In this document: piece by piece, positions 1 through 4,366 of the stretch
How positions within the stretch are numbered: position 1 is the stretch's first letter
Layout: every line of letters starts with the position of its first letter
DNA from: Desulfobacterales bacterium
Lineage (GTDB): Bacteria; Desulfobacterota; Desulfobacteria; Desulfobacterales; C00003106
Length of the DNA: 7,198 nucleotides
Assembly (NCBI GenBank): GCA_030672555.1
Contig: DAOVGD010000096.1
Span: 1 to 7,198, forward strand
Direction of reading: 5' to 3'
Notes under the pieces: model-generated
The model's database searches: none
What the model was told of the DNA's origin: nothing
The model's input: only the letters and a program-made list of their open reading frames with translations
Program-made: the position numbers and the translations under genes

Positions 1-912
1 AATCAATCCAATGGGGGATTCTTCCCCTGGTTTTCGTTCATAACGGTTCAGCCAACCGAGGTACAGCTCCATCTGGCCCTTATCGCCAGGTTGAAAGGAC
101 CCGATTTTCAACTCAATGGCCACCAGACGATGCAAATTGCGATGGTAAAAAAGAAGGTCCAGGTAATGGTCAACACCATCGACTATGATGCGTTTTTGTC
201 GCTCCATGAAAGCGAACCCGACCCCCAGTTCGAGAATAAAGGCCTCCATCTCACGCAGGATGGCTGCTTCCAGATCCTTCTCGGCATAAGCATCTCTGAG
301 ACCAAGGAAATCAAGCAGGTAGGGATCTCGGAACACCAGATCGGGTGTTAATTTGTCCTCATCGCGCAGGGCTTTCAGTTCCATTTCCGCCAGCTTTTCC
401 GGCTTGCGGGACAGGGCCGTGCGTTCAAACAGCATAGATTGTATTTTTTTATCCAGGGTCCGTGTGCTCCACCCTTCGATGCGGCACATTTCAGTGTAAA
501 ATTCCCGTTTCAGGGGATCTTCGATGGGAATCAAGGACTTGAAATGGGTCCAGCCCAATTGTCGCCGCAGTGCGGCGACAATCTTTTCATCAGGGAAAAC
601 TTCGGCGAATTGGACCATCCGGTGCAGGTTTTTCTCACCGAAACCCCTTCCGAACTCGGCTTCCAATTGTCGCCCCAGCGCGGCGACAATCTCCTTGCCG
701 TAGGCCGCCCGCTTTTCTTCGAGAATATCCTGGCGAATGCGCCGGCCAATCTCCCAGTAAAGCATGGTGAGTCCGGCATTGACCGCTTGCGCCACCTGGC
801 GGCGAGCCGAGAGAATCAGGCTGCGGATGTCGGTTAGAAGCGTCTGATTCATCGGGGTGGACACCTTACCTGCCGCTTCGGTTTTTCCTTTTTGGCTTTT
901 TTTCGACTTCAT
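1..912 (-). CDS. YhcG/DUF1016-family PD-(D/E)XK nuclease, 3' end cut by window
   Basis: 304 codons are open from the ATG at 912 to base 1, with no stop, so the C-terminus lies outside the window. Family members are roughly 340-380 aa, so perhaps 40-70 residues are missing. Residues about 25-160 match the DUF1016 N-terminal domain (LYWEIGRRI, YGKEIV, EKNLHRMVQFAEVFPDEKIV, GWTHF). Residues about 190-304 are the nuclease domain: FRDPYLLDFLGL, ILREMEAFILELG, then D252 in LDLLFYH and E267-L-K269 in AIELKIG, the D...ExK metal-binding core, followed by KGQMELYLGWLNRYE. The peptide IVAALxRQL occurs twice (from residues 75 and 111), each encoded by a DNA palindrome. The ATG overlaps the stop of a small upstream ORF (ATGA), with GGAAGG only 2 nt before it. 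ATG at 852 (residue 21) has AAGGTG at a better distance (9 nt) and may be the true start. The family is often found in restriction and defence loci; the substrate of this member is unknown. Confidence 0.9.
   Translation of the reverse strand, partial: MKSKKSQKGKTEAAGKVSTPMNQTLLTDIRSLILSARRQVAQAVNAGLTMLYWEIGRRIRQDILEEKRAAYGKEIVAALGRQLEAEFGRGFGEKNLHRMVQFAEVFPDEKIVAALRRQLGWTHFKSLIPIEDPLKREFYTEMCRIEGWSTRTLDKKIQSMLFERTALSRKPEKLAEMELKALRDEDKLTPDLVFRDPYLLDFLGLRDAYAEKDLEAAILREMEAFILELGVGFAFMERQKRIIVDGVDHYLDLLFYHRNLHRLVAIELKIGSFQPGDKGQMELYLGWLNRYERKPGEESPIGLI
555..584. repeat. palindromic repeat copy A inside the DUF1016 gene
   Basis: The 25-bp core at 558-582 is a perfect palindrome: arm ATTGTCGCCGCA, one central base, arm TGCGGCGACAAT. 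On the coding (minus) strand it encodes IVAALRRQL in the nuclease gene. The 30-bp unit differs from copy B (663-692) at 2 positions. Confidence 0.85.
663..692. repeat. palindromic repeat copy B inside the DUF1016 gene
   Basis: The core at 666-690 has perfect 9-bp arms, ATTGTCGCC and GGCGACAAT, around a 7-nt centre. It encodes IVAALGRQL. It starts exactly 108 bp (36 codons) from copy A and in the same reading frame, so both copies give almost the same peptide. Confidence 0.85.
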
Positions 913-1019
913 TGCCTTCCATTCATATCTGCAAGAACATTGTACTGTGCTTTGACCACATCATAGTTTGTTATTCGGTTGGTGATCGTAAATTTTGGGT
1001 TGAAACCGACATTTTTCAT
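909..1019 (-). CDS. 36-aa ORF coupled between the RadC-like ORF and DUF1016; unknown or a gene remnant
   Basis: The ORF starts at ATG 1019 and ends at TGA 911-909. It begins MKNVGFNPKF and ends VLADMNGRQ. I do not recognise it. Its ATG overlaps the stop of the RadC-like ORF (ATGA at 1019-1016) and its stop overlaps the ATG of the DUF1016 gene (ATGA at 912-909), so it sits as a coupling link in the cassette. No clear Shine-Dalgarno precedes the ATG. The frame stays open upstream to about position 1100 and reads protein-like there (SIERDAKI just before the ATG), so it may instead be the surviving C-terminus of a longer gene whose front was lost. It is mildly basic, with no membrane segment or cysteine. 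Whether it is translated is uncertain. Confidence 0.4.
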   Translation of the reverse strand: MKNVGFNPKFTITNRITNYDVVKAQYNVLADMNGRQ

Positions 1020-1420
1020 AATCTTGGCATCTCGTTCAATTGACGCTGGTGGCCCACAACCCGCCCCGGTTCAGCGCCGTCGCTCAGCTCATAAGGCGCT
1101 GAAACAGCCGCCAGATCCCGCAAATCGGCAAAGCCGCGGATGATTTTAAAGATGCCCGGTACGGCGAGCAACTCTTCAATGTGAGAGCGATCTATTCCGC
1201 TAATGCCATTAAATTGAGATAATAGTTGCCGTCCTAAATCTTCGGCCGATTGACCCGATTTTCCGATGCGCAGTAAAACAGCCAACAACTCTCCATCAGA
1301 CAAACCCTCCGGGCCTGTTTGAAGCAGTTTTTCACGGGGCCGTTCTGTTTCGGGCCAATCCTTGATGTGTTGCCGCCCGGATTTCGGAAGGGAGTCATCG
1401 ACCTCTTTATCATCAACCAC
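1016..1420 (-). pseudogene. radC: RadC N-terminal fragment fused to unrelated sequence
   Basis: 134 codons begin at a GTG (1420) with GGAGG 6 nt upstream, overlapping the stop of the HTH gene by 8 bp. Residues about 18-90 match the RadC/UPF0758 N-terminus: IKDWPETERPREKLL, GLSDGELLAVLLRIG, SAEDLGRQLL, IEELLAVPGI. From about residue 91 (near 1150) the expected HhH continuation (GKAKA...ALELGRR) is missing and the sequence reads FKIIRGFADLRDLAAVSAPY, which I do not recognise. The whole catalytic JAB/MPN domain (HNHPSG-type metal site) is absent; full RadC is about 220-230 aa. This is best read as a deletion fusion that leaves a non-catalytic stub. The clean overlaps at both ends leave open that the stub is still translated. 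A role for full-length RadC is itself unsettled. Confidence 0.7.
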
Positions 1421-1643
1421 GGCCCGCCTCCGGTAGGTTTAAGATCCCTGCCTCCTTCATCCGTTCGCAAAAAGCATTCAACTGCGCCCTGGCCAGCTTG
1501 GAGGGCTTGGATTGCCCATTCTCCCAACGGTTTACGGTCGCGTAACTCACGCCCAGCTCGCGGGCAAGATCTTCCTGGCTCAGGGCGAGTTGCCTGCGGA
1601 CTTCCTTGACCATTGAGGGATAATCCGGACTTATGGGTTTCAT
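1413..1643 (-). CDS. XRE-family helix-turn-helix regulator
   Basis: 76 aa from the ATG at 1643, chosen because AGGA lies 7 nt upstream; an ATG nine codons earlier (1670) has no such site. Residues about 11-50 form a Cro/C1-type HTH: VKEVRRQLALSQEDLARELG, SYATVNRWENG and the SKPSKLA continuation. It is a single-domain protein with a short helical tail (ARAQLNAFCERMKEAGIL) and no sensor domain. It heads the minus-strand cassette and its stop overlaps the GTG of the RadC-like ORF, so it is likely a local, probably autoregulating, controller of the downstream nuclease genes. Regulators of this kind commonly head accessory or defence operons; the operator was not identified. Confidence 0.85.
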   Translation of the reverse strand: MKPISPDYPSMVKEVRRQLALSQEDLARELGVSYATVNRWENGQSKPSKLARAQLNAFCERMKEAGILNLPEAGRG

Positions 1644-1696
1644 CTGGTTTTCCTTAAAGAAGATAATCATCAGTTACTACAAATTTAATTACGAAT

Positions 1697-1723
1697 GTTA
1701 TATCATCCGCGAGAAAAAAACAA
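1697..1723 (-). promoter_or_regulatory. possible promoter of the HTH cassette
   Basis: On the minus strand TATAAC (1702-1697) is a 5/6 match to the -10 box. TTGTTT (1723-1718) is a fair -35 but only 15 nt away. Transcription would start about 45 nt before the HTH ATG, in an AT-rich stretch suited to an operator. Confidence 0.3.
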
Positions 1724-1764
1724 CCTCTTTCAAAACAAATATCTATTTTAGAAATGTAAAACTG

Positions 1765-1813
1765 GGTGCCCGAATGCAATCCCGCCGATATGGCGGGATT
1801 GCGCTCAGGCACC
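1765..1813. repeat. 49-bp long imperfect inverted repeat
   Basis: Inner arms GCAATCCCGCC (1776-1786) and GGCGGGATTGC (1792-1802) pair perfectly over 11 bp around GATAT. Outer arms GGTGCC (1765-1770) and GGCACC (1808-1813) add 6 bp after a 5+5 nt internal loop in which two pairs and one wobble are also possible. No T-run follows on either strand, so it is not a standard terminator. It could be a REP-like element, a protein-binding site or a recombination site. Confidence 0.75.
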
Positions 1814-1889
1814 GGAGAGACCATTTCGAAACGGAGGATCGAAAGGATGTGGAAAGCGGCGTAAACGGGCGCAAATAGGCAGAAACGAC

Positions 1890-1920
1890 AAGACCCCGTG
1901 GGGTGATCCCTCGGGGTCTT
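1890..1920 (-). terminator. strong hairpin downstream of tRNA-Asn, possible terminator
   Basis: AAGACCCCG (1890-1898) and CGGGGTCTT (1912-1920) form a 9-bp stem; the 13-nt loop can add a GGG/CCC mini-stem. Minus-strand sequence after it is only moderately T-rich (GTCGTTTCTG), so termination strength is doubtful. The strand is chosen because the nearest upstream transcript is the tRNA. Confidence 0.4.
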
Positions 1921-1934
1921 GCGTTAAATGAGAA

Positions 1935-1950
1935 CCGCCGAAATCGGCGG
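1935..1950 (-). terminator. short GC hairpin just after tRNA-Asn
   Basis: CCGCCGA (1935-1941) and TCGGCGG (1944-1950) form a 7-bp stem with a 2-nt centre (tighter in DNA than in RNA). It lies 10 bp beyond the tRNA 3' end and is followed on the minus strand by TTCTCATTT. It may end or process the tRNA precursor. It resembles the core of the inverted repeat at 1765-1813 (16 of 21 positions). Confidence 0.35.
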
Positions 1951-1960
1951 ATTGAATTTT

Positions 1961-2036
1961 TGGCTCCCCAGCACGGACTCGAACCGCGGACCCAGTGGTT
2001 AACAGCCACTTGCTCTGCCAACTGAGCTACTGGGGA
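1961..2036 (-). tRNA. tRNA-Asn (anticodon GTT), CCA encoded
   Basis: 76 nt on the minus strand. Acceptor TCCCCAG pairs with CTGGGGA, followed by discriminator G and encoded CCA. The D arm is GCTC/GAGC with AGTTGGCA loop, the anticodon stem AGTGG/CCACT with loop CTGTTAA (GTT at its centre), and the T arm CGCGG/CCGTG (one G-T wobble) with TTCGAGT. All arms are intact, so it should be functional. Its 3' end faces the accessory cassette. Confidence 0.97.
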
Positions 2037-2069
2037 ATAACAAGCCGTGAATCAGCATCAAACGTTTTC

Positions 2070-2098
2070 CATTTAGTAAAAAAACGATGTAAAGTCAA
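2070..2098 (-). promoter_or_regulatory. probable promoter of tRNA-Asn
   Basis: On the minus strand TTGACT (2098-2093) and TAAATG (2075-2070) are 17 nt apart. The -35 is strong, the -10 poor. Transcription would begin about 25 nt before the mature tRNA. Confidence 0.45.
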
Positions 2099-2139
2099 GA
2101 ACAAAAAACCGCCGAGCGATTTATATTGGCGCAAATTCC

Positions 2140-2168
2140 TTGACACCATTGTGCTGTTATGCTACATA
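2140..2168 (+). promoter_or_regulatory. probable promoter of the rpsF operon
   Basis: A perfect TTGACA (2140-2145) is followed after 17 nt by TACATA (2163-2168), an imperfect -10; an AT-rich tract (2164-2178) follows. The start would be near 2175, giving a leader of about 55 nt before rpsF. Confidence 0.5.
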
Positions 2169-2190
2169 AAAAAATTTTGCAATCCTTGCT

Positions 2191-2224
2191 CTGACCCTGG
2201 TCAGGGCTATAAGCCAAAAGGAGG
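2191..2224 (+). promoter_or_regulatory. structured leader before rpsF, possible autoregulatory site
   Basis: CTGACC/GGTCAG (2191-2196, 2199-2204) and CCCTG/CAGGG (2195-2199, 2202-2206) overlap, so only one can form. GGCT/AGCC (2205-2208, 2212-2215) ends just before AAAAGGAGG (2216-2224). Many bacteria regulate rpsF by binding of S6:S18 to the leader; I do not see the CCG bulge typical of that motif, so the link is tentative. Confidence 0.3.
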
Positions 2225-2228
2225 TTTT

Positions 2229-2645
2229 ATGAAAAGATACGAGACCATTTTTATTACCCATCCCGACCTTGCAGATGAAGATCAGCAGAACACCTTTGTA
2301 AAGGTCAAAGATCTCATTCCTAAACAGGGTGGAACCATTCTCAAGTTTGATGAATGGGGCCTGAAAAATCTTGCATACGAAATCAAGAAACAGACTCGTG
2401 GTTACTATACATATGTTGATTATACCGGGGGTGGCGGCTTGGTAAAAGAGCTGGAACGAGTAATGGGTATCGATGACCGGATAATTAAGTATATGACTGT
2501 GTTGACTAACGAAGAATTTGATCCTGCGAGTATAGTGCAAGAAGCCAAGCCAACATCCGCTGAAGAGGACGCTTCTGACGATTCTTCAAAAGAAGTAGAA
2601 CAAGAACAAACTTTAACAGAGACGCAAGGGGAGGAGGGGGCTTAA
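2229..2645 (+). CDS. rpsF: 30S ribosomal protein S6
   Basis: 138 aa. S6 binds the central domain of 16S rRNA as a heterodimer with S18, encoded next. Family features: MKRYETIFITHPDL at the N-terminus, GGTILKFDEWGLKNLAYEIKKQTRGYY in the middle, and LERVMGIDDRIIKYMTVL near residue 95, giving the ferredoxin-like fold. The start at 2229 is set by GGAGG (2220-2224) and by homology; an in-frame ATG at 1995 would run through the tRNA gene and is rejected. The last 38 or so residues are a low-complexity acidic tail rich in Glu, Asp, Ser and Thr (EEDASDDSSKEVEQEQ), longer than the tail of E. coli S6 and probably disordered. It is first in the operon; rpsR follows after 2 bp. Confidence 0.96.
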   Translation: MKRYETIFITHPDLADEDQQNTFVKVKDLIPKQGGTILKFDEWGLKNLAYEIKKQTRGYYTYVDYTGGGGLVKELERVMGIDDRIIKYMTVLTNEEFDPASIVQEAKPTSAEEDASDDSSKEVEQEQTLTETQGEEGA

Positions 2646-2647
2646 CC

Positions 2648-2923
2648 ATGGCATATACAAAGAAATATGGTGCAAAGCCATATAAAAAAAGATATGGAAG
2701 ACCGTATCACAGAAGGAAGGTTTGTAAATTTTGCGCTGACACGTCTCTTGTCATTGATTATAAGGATCCGAAATTCCTGAGATATTTTACTACAGAACGT
2801 GGCAAGATTATTCCCCGAAGGATTTCCGGCACTTGCGCAAAGCACCAGAGAGCATTAACAAGAGCGATCAAGCGTGCTAGAACGATTGCGTTAATGCCTT
2901 ATACAGCTCAGTTTGCTCATTAA
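2648..2923 (+). CDS. rpsR: 30S ribosomal protein S18
   Basis: 91 aa, very basic. S18 pairs with S6 on the small-subunit platform. Diagnostic parts are RRKVCKFCAD, DYKDPKFLRYFTTERGKIIPRR and GTCAKHQRALTRAIKRAR. C26, C29, C63 and H66 form a CxxC...CxxH set, so this is probably a zinc-binding version rather than the cysteine-less paralog. A purine-rich GGGGAGGAGGGGG tract in the end of rpsF supplies the ribosome-binding site, and the gene starts 2 bp after the rpsF stop, consistent with coupled, equimolar synthesis. Confidence 0.97.
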   Translation: MAYTKKYGAKPYKKRYGRPYHRRKVCKFCADTSLVIDYKDPKFLRYFTTERGKIIPRRISGTCAKHQRALTRAIKRARTIALMPYTAQFAH

Positions 2924-2936
2924 GCAAGGACAAGTC

Positions 2937-3908
2937 GTGCCGGAAATCGGACAAAGTCAGCTTTCCAAGGATGTCCTTTGGGGAGTTACCGCTACCGCGT
3001 GTCTCACTGTGGCGGCGCTATATCTTCCTCTTGTAGGGCTCTTTATAGGACTTCTTATCCCTCTGCCGCTTATTTTTTACAGGATCAAGCTTGGCCGTTT
3101 TTTTTCCGGGGTGATTCTGTGTGTGGTTTTGGCCATTGTGGGCATGGCCTTTGGAGAGGGAGGTCTACAATCCGGGGCGTTTTTCCTTTATTTTGGACTG
3201 ACAGGTGTAATTTTGGCCGAGGCTTTTTCGCGCAATCTGTCAGTTGAAAATACAGTCCTTACCACAGTCGGCGTTGTTCTCGGCGCAGCCGTGGTAGTCC
3301 TCTTTGTTTATGCGCTTTTTTCAGTAGAAAACTTATGGGGGCTAATGACAATTTATTTACGGAAGAATCTCGAACTTACCGTAGCCCTCTACAAGGAGAT
3401 TGGAGTACCCCTGGAAAAGATAGAGATTATACAAGACTCTTTAGATTCTATCTTATATGTTTTTATTCGGATCATCCCGGGTATTCTTAGCGCTTTTACC
3501 CTCTTGATGGTTTGGGCAAATCTCCTTATGGCCCGGCCGATCCTTAAGAGAGGGAACCTTTTTTGCCCTGATTTTGGTCACCTAAACAGGTGGAAGTCAC
3601 CGGAGCACCTTGTTTGGATCGCCATAGGGTCGGGATTCCTTTTGCTTTTCCCCTTAAGCGGGGTGAAGATGTTAGGTCTGAATGGCCTGATCGTTCTGAT
3701 GGTCATTTATCTGTTCCAGGGTTTGGCCATTGTTTCGTATTATTTTGAAAAAAAACGATTCCCCCTTGTACTTAGGGGAGTGATCTATACCGTGGTGGCT
3801 GTTCAGCAGTTTTTAATGCTCGCGGTTATCCTGGTCGGCTTTCTCGATGTTTGGGCAGACTTCAGGCGTTTGAAAAAAAAAGAAGATAAGAATTCGGAGG
3901 TACCATGA
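2937..3908 (+). CDS. DUF2232-family (YybS-like) integral membrane protein, unknown function
   Basis: 323 aa from the GTG at 2937, chosen because AAGGA (2926-2930) lies 6 nt before it and it follows the rpsR stop; a TTG at 2913 would overlap rpsR and lacks a better site. Hydrophobic segments lie at about 13-29, 31-49, 55-73, 79-97, 107-130, 171-197, 224-242, 247-268 and 281-306, so about eight or nine membrane passes, with a polar loop at about 131-170 and a basic C-tail (RRLKKKEDK). The stretch RWKSPEHLVW (218-227) resembles the conserved family motif before the late helices. The family is known from this same rpsR-rplI position in related bacteria, but its role is not established. Its stop overlaps the rplI ATG (ATGA), so the two are translationally coupled. 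Confidence 0.85.
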   Translation: MPEIGQSQLSKDVLWGVTATACLTVAALYLPLVGLFIGLLIPLPLIFYRIKLGRFFSGVILCVVLAIVGMAFGEGGLQSGAFFLYFGLTGVILAEAFSRNLSVENTVLTTVGVVLGAAVVVLFVYALFSVENLWGLMTIYLRKNLELTVALYKEIGVPLEKIEIIQDSLDSILYVFIRIIPGILSAFTLLMVWANLLMARPILKRGNLFCPDFGHLNRWKSPEHLVWIAIGSGFLLLFPLSGVKMLGLNGLIVLMVIYLFQGLAIVSYYFEKKRFPLVLRGVIYTVVAVQQFLMLAVILVGFLDVWADFRRLKKKEDKNSEVP

Positions 3909-4354
3909 AAAACCTGGTGTTAAAAGAGACTGTTCCATTTTTGGGAGATGTGGGAGATGTTGTTAAAGTCAAGGATGGTTATGCACGTAACTATCTCCTC
4001 CCCCAGAAAAAGGCACTCGATGCGTTACCTCACAATATAGAATTGATGCAACGCAAAAAAAAGGAGTTGGAAATCCGCATGGCCAAAGAGAAAGGCAGGG
4101 CAGAAGCTGCGGCAGTAAAACTCCAGGGCGTAGCATGTACTATTTATGGTAAGGTGAGTGAAGGAGACAAACTCTATGGGTCTGTCTCAGTCAAGGATAT
4201 TGTGGACCAGCTCGCTTCACAAAGCATAGAAGTAGACAAGAAGACAGTTCTTCTTGAAGAACCGATAAAGGCACTTGGAACATATACCGTTCCGATAAGA
4301 CTTCATAAAGATGTAACAGTTGATATAACGGTTGAGGTCGCCGTGGAAGAATAG
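3905..4354 (+). CDS. rplI: 50S ribosomal protein L9
   Basis: 149 aa, the usual length. L9 binds 23S rRNA near the L1 stalk by its N-domain and reaches out with a long helix. The signature GDVVKVKDGYARNYLLPQKKA lies at residues 17-37, the connecting helix is the charged ELMQRKKKELEIRMAKEKGRAEAAA region (about 46-70), and the C-domain has LYGSVSVKDIVDQL and a TYTVPIRLHKDVTVDITVEV end. GGAGG at 3896-3900 lies 4 nt before the ATG, inside the end of the DUF2232 gene. dnaB follows after 12 bp, an order shared by many bacteria. Confidence 0.97.
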   Translation: MKNLVLKETVPFLGDVGDVVKVKDGYARNYLLPQKKALDALPHNIELMQRKKKELEIRMAKEKGRAEAAAVKLQGVACTIYGKVSEGDKLYGSVSVKDIVDQLASQSIEVDKKTVLLEEPIKALGTYTVPIRLHKDVTVDITVEVAVEE

Positions 4355-4366
4355 AGGGGTTCCACC

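Larger units (their letters stand above)
1644..1960. other. gene-free spacer between HTH gene and tRNA-Asn
   Basis: No convincing ORF on either strand. It holds the probable HTH promoter (AT-rich end), a long inverted repeat (1765-1813), a stretch with five GGA triplets on the plus strand (1811-1860), and two hairpins downstream of the tRNA (1890-1920, 1935-1950). Confidence 0.7.

Noticed and set aside
91..351. 86-aa plus-strand ORF
   Set aside because: Antisense to the nuclease domain, whose D...ExK residues read clearly on the minus strand.
635..690. Possible frameshift in the DUF1016 gene at the G run around 644-647
   Set aside because: A first reading gave an in-frame TGA, but careful recounting shows the codons run ...EFGRGFGEKNL without interruption and the two palindromes are 108 bp apart, a multiple of three.
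555..692. CRISPR array from two 30-bp repeats
   Set aside because: Only two units, in frame within a protein gene, with a coding spacer conserved in the DUF1016 family.
439..837. 132-aa plus-strand ORF and an 82-aa minus ORF at 531-779
   Set aside because: Both lie over the DUF1016 coding frame in other frames. Their sequences repeat through the palindromes (QLSPQRGDNL, RLSPRWGDNW) and resemble no family.
1633..1878. 81-aa plus-strand ORF in the spacer
   Set aside because: No ribosome-binding site. It covers the minus-strand HTH start and the inverted repeat, and its composition looks non-coding.
1..1960. attL/attR duplicate of the tRNA-Asn 3' end
   Set aside because: No second copy of the T-arm/acceptor segment was found in the window, so no attachment site is annotated.
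1995..2228. N-terminal extension of rpsF by 78 codons
   Set aside because: It would read through the tRNA-Asn gene and the promoter region; the ATG at 2229 has GGAGG and matches the S6 N-terminus.
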